43,211 nucleotides of DNA from CAYPNF01 sp964411985 (GTDB taxonomy: Bacteria > Verrucomicrobiota > Verrucomicrobiia > Limisphaerales > J093): contig CAYPNF010000063.1 of NCBI GenBank assembly GCA_964411985.1, forward strand, positions 1 through 43,211, written 5' to 3'. Every line of letters begins with the position of its first letter. The first letter of the stretch is position 1. Both the position numbers and the translations under genes were made by a program. Shown here one piece after another: positions 1-8,496 of this stretch. The notes below the pieces were generated by a model, which did not search any database, had not been told where the DNA came from, and saw only the letters and a program-made list of their open reading frames with translations.

Positions 1-3000
1 TGTTCAGCTTGATCGAGTCGATCTTCGGTCCATCTGGCTGGGCCGAGGCCGGCGCGAACAGCAGGTAGTCGAAGTCACCGCTATCCGCTGTAAAGCGAAC
101 GGTCTGCTCGCCACCCAGGGTAATGATCGCAGCTTCACCCGCGTCGTTGACCAGCGGAACCAGGTTGTTCTTGCCCCAACCACCGGAGCCAGCTGCGACA
201 AACTTGCCCATCGGCACGAGGGTCTGGGTTGCAGTGGTAGCACCAGCGCTCACCAGGTCCAGCTTGCCTTTGAGTTGTGCATCGCCGCGTCCGTCATAGG
301 ACAATGCGGCCACAACCGCGTAGTTCCCTGCCGGGAACGTACGAGTGTAGTTCATCCAGTCGCCGGTGTCAGTCCAACCCAGCTTGTAGTCAACGGTCAT
401 GTCCCAAGCGCCACGGAACTTGCCCAACTGGCCGCCGAGGTTCTCGTTGATGTTCTTGTTCGGGGTCTCACCTTTGCGGTAGACGTCCGAGTCATTGCCG
501 TCGTTCGTAGCATAGTCGACATTGGCGACTGCGCTCAGGTTGTTGTAGGCGTTGCCGGTGTAAGGCATCACGCTGGCTTCTGCTTTGGTCTTGCCTGATT
601 CGTAGTTGAAGTCTTCAGCTTCGATCAGGAAGGTGCCATTGAGGATGAGAGCTGCGGCGTCGCTGGTCACGGAGCCCAACACGTTGGTGACCACCACGTC
701 ATAGCTCGCGACGTCAGCCGCCGACACATTGTTCAACACCAGCGTCTCACCGGTCGCACCCGCGATCGGCTTGCTGGTCTTGCGCCATTGATAGCTCAGA
801 GGACGCTGCCCGATGATCCCAACGCTGAAGGTCGCCGTACCACCAGCGGCCACTGCCACGTTGGCCGGTTTCTGGCTAACGATGGGCGCACCAGCCCAGC
901 TGTCGTAGTTTCCAGGGATGGGCTGCAGGCTGCTGGCCGCGCGCGGGTCGCCTTCTTTCCGCCAGGCAATCTGCATGTAGTCGCCACCGCCACCTTCCTT
1001 CCAGATACCGCGCAGGAGGTAACTCGTGCCACCGACCAGATCGATCGGCGCGGACGTCCTCGGGGAATCCGGCTCCGTAAACGCATTACAGCAGCCGGTC
1101 TCCTCGGCGATCTTCTTGAGTTTCGCCTCGGTGGTGTCGGTGCTCAGCCAGAGCTCAGAGGAGTCATCGCTAGTGATAAAGAAGCGATACTTGCCCGTTT
1201 CGGTCGGCGTGATCAACCCAGTCATGCGGCCGCCATAGTTCTCGTGGGTATCATCGGCGTAGACAAGACGGCTGTTGAAGGCCGTGACGTTCGTCGTCAG
1301 GTCCGGGCTGTCAGGATAACCCGAATAGGCGAGCAGCTCGGCGACCGTCGTGCCTGTGATCGTGCCAGCAGTTGCGCCACCGGCTCCGTCATAGATCTCG
1401 ATCTTCACCGGGCCCGCGGTTCCCACCACCACCCAGGACATCCAGTCGGCCTTCGTGTCGGCAGCGATGCTGTTGCCGGCGTTGTCTTTCACGTTGTTGA
1501 CCGTGAGAGTGTACTTCGTGTTCTGGGTCTGCGCAGCGGTTGCCAACTCCACGGTGAACTGATCCACGCGCGTTACTCCCGTCACTGCCAGAGCCGGGCT
1601 CATGCCGTAATTCCCGGCGGTGGTCGCCGAGGGATCCGTTACCGGTTCCGAGAACTTGACCCTCACATGGGCGAGATCAGAGGTACCCGACACGCCCGAG
1701 ACCGCGATCGTGGGCAGTTTCGTGTCCGCATTCACTGTGACCGTTACCTCTTTGCTGAACGCGCCGGCCCCGGGCACAGAAACCCACAACTTATACTTGC
1801 CGGCATCCGTTGCAGCTGCGACCGGTACGGTGAAGGTGGCCGCATTGGCATTGTAGATCGGGCTGCCGTCCTTGTACCATTGATACATCGGGTCCGTTCT
1901 CCAGGGCGAAACAACCGTGACCGCCGCCGTGAGCTTGAGCACTTCGTTGGCAAAGATCGTCACGTCCGTCGGGTCAGTCGTGAAGGTAACGGAGGCGCCG
2001 ATCGGATCGCTGTTTTGGGGGTTTGGAGACGCGGTAATGAACGCCCCACTGATCGCCGGCAACGCACTCGCTGCGGTGGTATCTCCTTCCATACGCCACG
2101 CCACCTGGCCCCAGTCACCGCCGCCGCCTTCCTTCACCAAATACACGAAGCCGTACTTCTGGCCGGCAGTGAGAGACACAGGCTCGCTCGTCGGGTAAGT
2201 CACGCCGTCGGCGTTGACGCCCGCACCCGGTTCCTCAAACGCAGCGCAGCAACCTTGTTCGGAGGCAATGGGCTCCTCAGCGGAGACGTCTGGGAGAGAC
2301 GCACCGCTCTTGTTGAGCCACAATCCAGAAGCGTCGTCACTTCGGACGAAGAAACGATACTGCCCAGTCTTGGGCGCGGTCAATGTGCCGGCAATCCGGC
2401 TCAGGTAATTATCTGCAAGAGTGTTACCGAAGCTTGGATCGCCGTAGCTCAGGCCCTTGGAATAAAACCCCAGGAAGCCAGGGCTGTTCGGGAAGCTAGC
2501 GTCACCAATGGCATTCAGGAGGTCGCTCCAGGTTGCACCGGTCAGGTTCGTGTAAACCTGGACGGTACCCCAGCCGACGACAGGCACTTCCGCCACGGTG
2601 GTCGCGGTGACCGAAGCCCAACCAGATTTGTTCTGGTTCAGATCCACGGCACGAACGCGGTAGGTGTGGGTGCTAGAAGGCAGGATGTTCGCCTTGTCTT
2701 CATAGTTTGTGGCAGTGATGAGCGAGGGCAGCAGAACGCCGTCCTTCTCGATCTGATAGGCCACGGGCGCGGTTGCCACGGGCGCGTCAACGGAGGCATT
2801 CCACTGCAAAACCAGGCGCCGGGCACCGATCTCTTTGGTCGTGAGGTTGGTGGGATCGGATGGGGGTTCGCTTTCACCCACCAGCGCCGTGGTGACGAGA
2901 TGGATATTGTCTACATGGGTATGCTCGGTGGACCCACCGGTACGCCCGGCGAAGACCAACTGGCCAGCAGTTGGGAAGTAAGCCGTCTGGTACTTGTCCA

Positions 3001-3778
3001 GAATCAACTTACCCTTCCAAGAGACCGTGAGCTTGCCATCTACAGTCATCTCGACGTGCAGAGGCTGCCAGCACAGGGTCGCCCAACCCTCGGGGGCTTG
3101 GCCATCGTTGAGACCAGTAGTCCAATACGCCGCATCCCGCGGACCAGTCTGAAGGCTAGTAGCATCGTCACACGCACCGTGACGGGTCGGGAGCGCGAGA
3201 GATCCGACCCTTACATTATCCACGGCAATGATGATACCTTCCAGATCTGCACCTTCCGGCAAGGTATTGCCAGCCCAGGTGTCGAACGAGATCGACACGC
3301 CTGTGGCCGTGCCGGTTTCGGACATGGCAGCGTCTTCAATGGCGGTGTTGTCCGGGTTTGAGCGCCGATCGCCGCGCATGCCACGACCAGGATCGTCAAT
3401 CCAGTTTGCCAGCACGGGATCGCCAGCGCGGGCGAAGCTGACGCTGAAGCCGTCTGCGGCGCGATCGCCGATGGAGTTGCCCACGCGCAGGTCGCAATCA
3501 AACGTGAAAGCGGTAACCACTTTCCCCGGATCCAGGTCCGGAAACACGATCGTGCTATTGAAGTACGTTTGGGAGTAGGTGAGGGCCACGAATCCTCCCG
3601 TGGCTGGATTACCTCCTGTGGCGACGAGCCGATCGACCTCCGGGTTGCTCCCCTTCACTTCGATGCCGGCCGGGAGGCCCGAATCGAAGTTATACGTGAC
3701 GTCTGCCGCCCGCGCTGAGTTTGCACTCAGCACAGCAGCGACTGTACTGACAAGACCAATCACTGTTCTTATTCTCAT
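1..3778 (-). CDS. Large secreted multidomain PA14/Ig/CBM-like protein, C-terminus cut by window edge
   Basis: This frame stays open for 1259 codons from the ATG at 3778 to the left edge, so the stop is not seen. An AGGAG Shine-Dalgarno (3786-3790) sits 7 bases before the ATG, which fixes the start. Residues 1-24 form a signal peptide (AANSARA-type end). Domain order from my translation: a lectin/LamG-like beta region (about 25-300), a fibronectin-III-like segment (305-395), a first PA14-like domain (about 405-580), an Ig-like segment (595-685), a Big_5/SbsA-like segment (690-785), a second PA14-like domain (795-960), an Ig domain (967-1047), then a CBM6/35-like domain beginning IEAEDF (1052 onward). 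Both PA14 copies carry a GCC-AF-EP motif (about 509 and 896), so one arose by duplication. The likely role is a surface or secreted carbohydrate-binding protein; no catalytic domain is visible in the part present. Domain names come from motif recognition only. Confidence 0.85.
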   Translation of the reverse strand, partial: MRIRTVIGLVSTVAAVLSANSARAADVTYNFDSGLPAGIEVKGSNPEVDRLVATGGNPATGGFVALTYSQTYFNSTIVFPDLDPGKVVTAFTFDCDLRVGNSIGDRAADGFSVSFARAGDPVLANWIDDPGRGMRGDRRSNPDNTAIEDAAMSETGTATGVSISFDTWAGNTLPEGADLEGIIIAVDNVRVGSLALPTRHGACDDATSLQTGPRDAAYWTTGLNDGQAPEGWATLCWQPLHVEMTVDGKLTVSWKGKLILDKYQTAYFPTAGQLVFAGRTGGSTEHTHVDNIHLVTTALVGESEPPSDPTNLTTKEIGARRLVLQWNASVDAPVATAPVAYQIEKDGVLLPSLITATNYEDKANILPSSTHTYRVRAVDLNQNKSGWASVTATTVAEVPVVGWGTVQVYTNLTGATWSDLLNAIGDASFPNSPGFLGFYSKGLSYGDPSFGNTLADNYLSRIAGTLTAPKTGQYRFFVRSDDASGLWLNKSGASLPDVSAEEPIASEQGCCAAFEEPGAGVNADGVTYPTSEPVSLTAGQKYGFVYLVKEGGGGDWGQVAWRMEGDTTAASALPAISGAFITASPNPQNSDPIGASVTFTTDPTDVTIFANEVLKLTAAVTVVSPWRTDPMYQWYKDGSPIYNANAATFTVPVAAATDAGKYKLWVSVPGAGAFSKEVTVTVNADTKLPTIAVSGVSGTSDLAHVRVKFSEPVTDPSATTAGNYGMSPALAVTGVTRVDQFTVELATAAQTQNTKYTLTVNNVKDNAGNSIAADTKADWMSWVVVGTAGPVKIEIYDGAGGATAGTITGTTVAELLAYSGYPDSPDLTTNVTAFNSRLVYADDTHENYGGRMTGLITPTETGKYRFFITSDDSSELWLSTDTTEAKLKKIAEETGCCNAFTEPDSPRTSAPIDLVGGTSYLLRGIWKEGGGGDYMQIAWRKEGDPRAASSLQPIPGNYDSWAGAPIVSQKPANVAVAAGGTATFSVGIIGQRPLSYQWRKTSKPIAGATGETLVLNNVSAADVASYDVVVTNVLGSVTSDAAALILNGTFLIEAEDFNYESGKTKAEASVMPYTGNAYNNLSAVANVDYATNDGNDSDVYRKGETPNKNINENLGGQLGKFRGAWDMTVDYKLGWTDTGDWMNYTRTFPAGNYAVVAALSYDGRGDAQLKGKLDLVSAGATTATQTLVPMGKFVAAGSGGWGKNNLVPLVNDAGEAAIITLGGEQTVRFTADSGDFDYLLFAPASAQPDGPKIDSIKLN

Positions 3779-4125
3779 TATTAATCTCCTATTTGCGGTT
3801 TTTCTTGCTATTTTGCACCAAATTGTGCTATCCTTCTTTCTGGGGGTTTATTTTCCTTTGCTACAAGGCAGAAAAGCACGCATAAGTACATCATATGCAG
3901 TGGTTTGTGAGAATTACGGGATTATCTTAGCTAAGTGAGGATAAAACTGCAAGCTTTTTGGGTCGAGTATAGCATTTTAAACAGAAGGGCTTGAAAACGG
4001 ACCTCCGCAAAATCTGCTTTTGAGCCGCTTTTAGGCCGCGCTACCTTCATGCGTGCTCACCGCGAAAAGCGGCACTTCGGTTCGCTCCCCACCGCATCTC
4101 CAAGAGCTGGCGCGGAGCGGGAGTA
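3779..4125. other. Intergenic region between the heme-propeller gene and the PA14 gene
   Basis: This gap of 347 bases has no credible gene. It is clearly AT-richer than its flanks from about 3780 to 4010, where the promoter and leader of the large minus-strand gene lie. An inverted repeat, GCAC-N6-GTGC, is visible near 3818-3831. The part next to 4126 holds a weak CCGC/GCGG hairpin at 4060-4072 without a T-run, so no firm terminator can be called. Confidence 0.5.
3924..3952 (-). promoter_or_regulatory. Candidate sigma70-type promoter for the large PA14 protein
   Basis: Reading the minus strand, a TTGCAG -35 box (3947-3952) and a TAAGAT -10 box (3924-3929) are separated by exactly 17 bases. 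A perfect 10-bp palindrome, CTTAGCTAAG (3926-3935), overlaps the -10 box and could be an operator. The predicted leader is about 140 bases and AT-rich. The match is moderate (4 of 6 in each box) and there is no independent support. Confidence 0.4.
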
Positions 4126-5721
4126 TTACTGTTGTTTTCCAGCGTCCTCCCCTACCGGGTCGAGGGGATTCACTGCTTCGGCAGGCCGCTGGCTCGCTGC
4201 TCTCGGCGGTGGCATTACCAGAGAACGTGCGCCCTGGCGCTTAATCGTCGCAGCCAGATCGCGCTCGGATACCTGGAACGGAGACTTGGCGAGGGTGGGA
4301 ATGGTGTAAGTCTTGAGATAGGAACCGTAGAAATCAGGATCCCGTTGCGGAACCACAAATGCCTTCTGGAAATGGCCCCCCGCATCGACATAGGCAAGGT
4401 GAGGCCGGCTGAACAAGGGATTCCCGCGCTTACTGCTGAAGATGATCCAACGGCTGTTGCTGGACCAACTGTGCCAGGACTCGCAGTCGGGCGAGTTGAT
4501 TTCCATCTTGCGATAGTCGAGCCTTCCGTTGGTTCGAGCGGCCTGAAGATCGGCGATGTAGAGGTCGCTCTCCGGATGGTACGTAGCCCAGCATCCAGAA
4601 TCACACATGCCAAAGGTGAGCCAGCGTCCGTCCGGGCTGACTCGGGGTTGGACCATGCTGAGACCCGTATCCGCCACGGCGAGCAGGGTTTCGGGCTTGC
4701 CCCAAGTATCGGTGTCCGCCTGGTACGGAACGCGCATAAGGTCAAACCGGATCTCCTGATGATTCTCATTGCGAGTCTTACCCGGAATGATCCAAGGGTT
4801 AGGGGAACTACAGAAATAAAGAGACTTGCCGTCGGGTGCCCACGCCGGGAGCGTGAGCAGGCGGCTTTCATCCTCCAGACCGGGAATTCGCTTCACCTCG
4901 AGGCGGTCGAGGAAGAAATAGCCAAGCCACCCGTCTAACTCAACGATATCCCGCATGTCGTTCCTCACGGTGTGAAGCAGTAGGCGGGGTTTGTTGAAGG
5001 AGCTCACGATCATCCGACCATTCGGATGCCAGGCGGAAAAGCTGACGTTACCGGAGGCTTTGACCGGCACGCCATTACTGACGATCAGGAGGCTGTTGCC
5101 GAACTTCGTGCTCCGAATGTCGAGGGACGCGTTGTTGGGGTTGTTCTCGAGCAAAGAGTGACAGTGACAGCAGTCATTGCCAAAGGTTCGGTTCTCGATC
5201 ACCGGCTTCTCCTCAAACGTCTGGAGGTTCCGTTGATAAATCCCCATGGTGCTCCAGGTGTTGTGAGAGGGATGAATCTTGCGGTAGACGAGGTAGCTGT
5301 CGACGTCTTCGGGTGCCACGTGGTTGGTGAAAGCCTGGAAGCCTCGCCAAGCCGTCTTGGAGGATTTCACAAACACTTCGAAGCGTAGATCCTGCCCCTG
5401 GCTCGCTCGGAGCAAGCCACGCCATTCCGCTTCCGGAAAGGATAGGGTGGGATCGCTGCTCTGGACCTCCAAGGTGCGGGCGGCCGGGTTGGATACGCGC
5501 ACGAAAAAGGAGGTCCCCTCCTCCTCCACGCGGAAGTTGAGGGGGCATAGGTTGGGCGGGATGACCAAGCCCTGGTAATCAGGGTGAATCTTGGGGGGCC
5601 TTGACTCAGCAGTCACCGTGCGCGGGTCCGGGGCCGAAGGTTTCCCGAAGAAGGCGAGGGAACTCACCCCAGCCAGGAGCAAGAGGCAAATCGCAGCGAG
5701 CAGTTTTCGGTTTACGCTCAT
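4126..5721 (-). CDS. Secreted TolB-like (PD40) propeller protein with a single heme-c motif
   Basis: The gene encodes 531 residues from the ATG at 5721, one base after the stop of the upstream membrane-protein gene. The frame is open further upstream, but that part lies inside the neighbour. The N-terminus is a hydrophobic signal or anchor (about 6-25). A PPNLCPLNF segment (about 55-63) and an N-terminal beta domain come next. A CxxCH heme-c motif reads C184-C-H-C187-H188, followed by ENNPN. The rest shows PD40/TolB-like blades such as SAWHPNGRMI, PAWAPDGKSLYF and PRVSPDGRWLTFG. The arrangement matches, as I recall it, the Bacteroidota family annotated TolB-like translocation protein, found beside DUF6057. 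Role unknown; an envelope-located heme-binding propeller is inferred. The family name is from memory; the CxxCH and blade motifs are seen directly. Confidence 0.8.
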   Translation of the reverse strand: MSVNRKLLAAICLLLLAGVSSLAFFGKPSAPDPRTVTAESRPPKIHPDYQGLVIPPNLCPLNFRVEEEGTSFFVRVSNPAARTLEVQSSDPTLSFPEAEWRGLLRASQGQDLRFEVFVKSSKTAWRGFQAFTNHVAPEDVDSYLVYRKIHPSHNTWSTMGIYQRNLQTFEEKPVIENRTFGNDCCHCHSLLENNPNNASLDIRSTKFGNSLLIVSNGVPVKASGNVSFSAWHPNGRMIVSSFNKPRLLLHTVRNDMRDIVELDGWLGYFFLDRLEVKRIPGLEDESRLLTLPAWAPDGKSLYFCSSPNPWIIPGKTRNENHQEIRFDLMRVPYQADTDTWGKPETLLAVADTGLSMVQPRVSPDGRWLTFGMCDSGCWATYHPESDLYIADLQAARTNGRLDYRKMEINSPDCESWHSWSSNSRWIIFSSKRGNPLFSRPHLAYVDAGGHFQKAFVVPQRDPDFYGSYLKTYTIPTLAKSPFQVSERDLAATIKRQGARSLVMPPPRAASQRPAEAVNPLDPVGEDAGKQQ

Positions 5722-5722
5722 T

Positions 5723-7642
5723 CTATCGGCTAAAGTAGTAATAAAAGTAGCTGCCTGCAAACTCGCGCTGCAAATCGGCCTGTACTTTGGCCGCGCCCTG
5801 ACCTGCGCTCTTGAGCTTGGCACTGAACGCCTGATGCCGCTGCAGAACCTCGTCCCCGAGGCGCAGTTTCTTGAGATCGGGGCGCAAACCAAGGTCGTGC
5901 ACGCCCACGACGATGGCCTCCTGATAGAGACGCGGCAGCTCGCCCATGGTGAATTGGTCCAGCCGACCCAACTGGCTGATGAACCCCTGCATGTTCTTGG
6001 TGATGAGGTAATGCGCCATCAGATACTCAAAGGCCATCCGGTTCCTCGGATTCGCCTCCAGCAAACTGAGCATCAACTTCTCCATCGGGAGCGGAACCAT
6101 CTGGTTCTTCTTCATCACCAGCTCCCGCAATCGCGCGACCTCTTTGTTCTGGGCCATGGAGGTATCTGACTCCATCTCCTTCAACCACTGGTTCGCCCAA
6201 GCACGGTGGAATGGCACCTTCGCCAGAGCCCGAAGGTAGATCCTGGCGGTTCCCGTATTCCCAAGCACCAGGTTGACCAGCACGGACCGCCGCAGGAGCG
6301 AGGGTCTCTCCCCGTAGATATCCATGGCTTCCACCAGGTAATGATGGGCCATGCCGACAAATCCGAGATCCAGGTAGACGTCGATCACATTCCAGTCCGG
6401 ACGGAACTTGTGATCGTAGAGGAGCAGGGCTTCGGGATTCTGGGTCAGGAGCAGGTCGTCCCCAAGCCGGCCCAGATGAAAGAGCGCCTGGTTGACCGCG
6501 CACTGCACATGGATACTGCGGACGTCCCCTTGAGCTGCCTCCAGGACGCGGTTCCATTCACGATGATGGGCGAAATAGTCAACGTGCATGACGGTCCGAG
6601 TCTCTTGATCCACCGAAATGGCCCAGATGCCATAGGTGACCAAGAGCAAGGCCAGGGCCTCCCCTGCCCGGAGCGGAACGCCCACGAAAACTCCGCCAGG
6701 TCTTGGAGTTCGTGCGCCTCCGGGTGCCGCTTTCCCCCTCTTCCCAACCTCCTCCCCTGCCCTGTCCGGAGACGCTGGGGAATTTCCCCGTAGAGGACTT
6801 CCGCTCATCGCATCCCAAGCCCAGCCAATCATACCAAGAACAAAGGCCGAGAAATAGACCAGGTACAACAACCCCAAACCCGCGCTCTGTAAGACCCGGC
6901 TAGAAACGGCGAAAGGCATAGCGGAAAGATAGCTCTCCCTGGGGGACATGCCATAGCCCCAGCAGCCGATAGCCAGGGGAAGGGAGACCGCCCCCGCCAC
7001 AAGCACACCAAGTACCACCATGGATTGCCTCTGACGCACGCACAAGAGCAGCATCAGAAGCAGGAAGAGCAGTGAGGAACCGGGAGAAACGTAGTACACC
7101 AAGGCGGATCCGAGTAGGAACGCGCCGCATTGCAGGGCCACAACGGGAAATCGAATCCGCAGAAGCAATAATGCCATACCCAAGGCAAACAGAGCACAAG
7201 AGGAAACGGTCACGGCAGCGACGGAGTAGGTAGGGCGTGCATACAAAGCGAGAAGAAACACACCAGGAACCAGCGCAAAGAGCCCAAGGCTCGATCCACC
7301 CGTCGATTTCAAGCAAGCCCGGAGAAGACAGGAAAGGAGGCATGCCTGCCCCGTGACCACCAGCGCCCCCAACCAAGAGTGGTAAAAGGACTGCATCAGA
7401 AGGGAGTTCAGGTATTGCAGCCAACCGCCGGGCTGGGAAAGCGTCTCCCGGAAGAAGTCAGCCCCCCAATAGAAGGAAGGGAAACTGGCGATCAACCCGC
7501 CGCCGTGGTAGACGATGCGAAGGTCCACCTGCTTCCAGAGGAGATAGAACAAGAGGCAAAAGAAGAGCATCCACTGGCTCACCAGCGCAGCCCTGCCTTC
7601 GAAACCTTCAAGCCGCCTCAACATGGTTCGTCTCTGATTCAT
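5723..7642 (-). CDS. DUF6057-like polytopic membrane protein with C-terminal TPR-like half
   Basis: The protein has 639 residues from the ATG at 7642. The frame extends to a GTG at 7759 but that extension looks non-coding, and ATG 7624 is an alternative start. Residues about 20-275 contain some eight to ten hydrophobic helices, with a periplasmic-type segment around 45-75 that includes LSQPGGWLQY. A Gly/Pro/Arg-rich loop (278-320) precedes one more helix (about 326-343). The soluble C-terminal half (350-639) is alpha-helical and TPR-like and ends SYFYYYFSR, an aromatic tail I recall from Bacteroides DUF6057 proteins. It is translationally linked to the heme-propeller gene, with a one-base gap. 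No enzymatic motif is visible. A role as membrane partner of the propeller protein is inferred from the coupling. The Gly/Pro loop differs in composition from its surroundings and may be an insertion. Confidence 0.75.
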   Translation of the reverse strand: MNQRRTMLRRLEGFEGRAALVSQWMLFFCLLFYLLWKQVDLRIVYHGGGLIASFPSFYWGADFFRETLSQPGGWLQYLNSLLMQSFYHSWLGALVVTGQACLLSCLLRACLKSTGGSSLGLFALVPGVFLLALYARPTYSVAAVTVSSCALFALGMALLLLRIRFPVVALQCGAFLLGSALVYYVSPGSSLLFLLLMLLLCVRQRQSMVVLGVLVAGAVSLPLAIGCWGYGMSPRESYLSAMPFAVSSRVLQSAGLGLLYLVYFSAFVLGMIGWAWDAMSGSPLRGNSPASPDRAGEEVGKRGKAAPGGARTPRPGGVFVGVPLRAGEALALLLVTYGIWAISVDQETRTVMHVDYFAHHREWNRVLEAAQGDVRSIHVQCAVNQALFHLGRLGDDLLLTQNPEALLLYDHKFRPDWNVIDVYLDLGFVGMAHHYLVEAMDIYGERPSLLRRSVLVNLVLGNTGTARIYLRALAKVPFHRAWANQWLKEMESDTSMAQNKEVARLRELVMKKNQMVPLPMEKLMLSLLEANPRNRMAFEYLMAHYLITKNMQGFISQLGRLDQFTMGELPRLYQEAIVVGVHDLGLRPDLKKLRLGDEVLQRHQAFSAKLKSAGQGAAKVQADLQREFAGSYFYYYFSR

Positions 7643-7774
7643 GCTTGGTCCGCGCCGTCGATTCACCAAGAGGCTGCGGCCCGGCCAGATCGTATTCCAG
7701 AAGCAAAACACCCTACTCGATAAAGGCAAGCGGGAAGTGCGAACACCGCCTACCCTCACGGTGTCCCAAAGCCG

Positions 7775-8479
7775 CTACGAAAAGGAACCCTCATCGCGCA
7801 CCTGCCGCAAAGGCCGCCCCATCCAAAACATCAGCGGCGCGGCCATCAATCCCAACGCGACCAGAAACAACCCCCAGCTGAAACGCACCGGCAACACCTC
7901 CCGAATCGCTTCCGTCCCTTGGTCAGCAACACGAATGGCATCGGCCATGAAAACATAGAGTGCCAGGCAAATGCCGATCCCGTTGAGGATCCATGCAGTC
8001 CTGCCAAAACCGAGCTTACCTTCCGAAGGACCGCTCCCGGTGGCAACCGTGCCCCAGACGATCATCAACAGGGCAATCAGTACCGGCGCAAGCACCGGCC
8101 CCCACCACGGGAGCGGAAGGAGAAAAAGGATGTCCCAGTCCAAGAGGGATCGTGGCCAATCGCACATGATCTTCAAGAACACGTAGTAAAAGATGTCCCA
8201 CACCCCAAAAGCGATCGCCGCGTATCCGATGCGACTTCGCCAGGAACCGCCTGCCAGTAGCCCCACCGTGAACAGCATGACAAGGGTCGCCGCCTCCCGC
8301 ACCAATTCCACCGATCCGAGGGAACCCACGAGCGGAAGCGGATGCGCTTGGTAAGGCTCAATCCGGTCAATAAAGGTGCGCAGGTAAAAGACGACGGCGG
8401 CTTCGACCCATGCCATGGCAACCGAAAATCCCGCGACCATACCCCATCGACCCCAACACGACGTAAGATCCATTTTCAT
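7775..8479 (-). CDS. Polytopic membrane protein of unknown function (about six helices)
   Basis: This 234-residue product starts at the ATG at 8479, 17 bases after the creD stop; a TTG at 8521 would overlap creD and is less likely. Hydrophobic segments lie at about 10-30, 60-80, 85-110, 125-150, 165-185 and 200-220. A WDIFYYVFLK stretch falls in the third or fourth helix and DWDILFLLPLPWWGP in the next. I do not recognise the family. Its position directly behind creD and ahead of the DUF6057-like gene (132 bases downstream, same strand) suggests one transcription unit for envelope proteins. Confidence 0.75.
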   Translation of the reverse strand: MKMDLTSCWGRWGMVAGFSVAMAWVEAAVVFYLRTFIDRIEPYQAHPLPLVGSLGSVELVREAATLVMLFTVGLLAGGSWRSRIGYAAIAFGVWDIFYYVFLKIMCDWPRSLLDWDILFLLPLPWWGPVLAPVLIALLMIVWGTVATGSGPSEGKLGFGRTAWILNGIGICLALYVFMADAIRVADQGTEAIREVLPVRFSWGLFLVALGLMAAPLMFWMGRPLRQVRDEGSFS

Positions 8480-8496
8480 AGGCGACGCGACAAAGA

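Noticed and set aside
788..3361. Open frame of 857 codons on the plus strand
   Set aside because: It lies antisense to the large PA14 gene. Its translation is arginine-rich with no domain, while the minus-strand frame gives a signal peptide, Shine-Dalgarno and recognisable modules. High GC and codon bias explain the missing stops.
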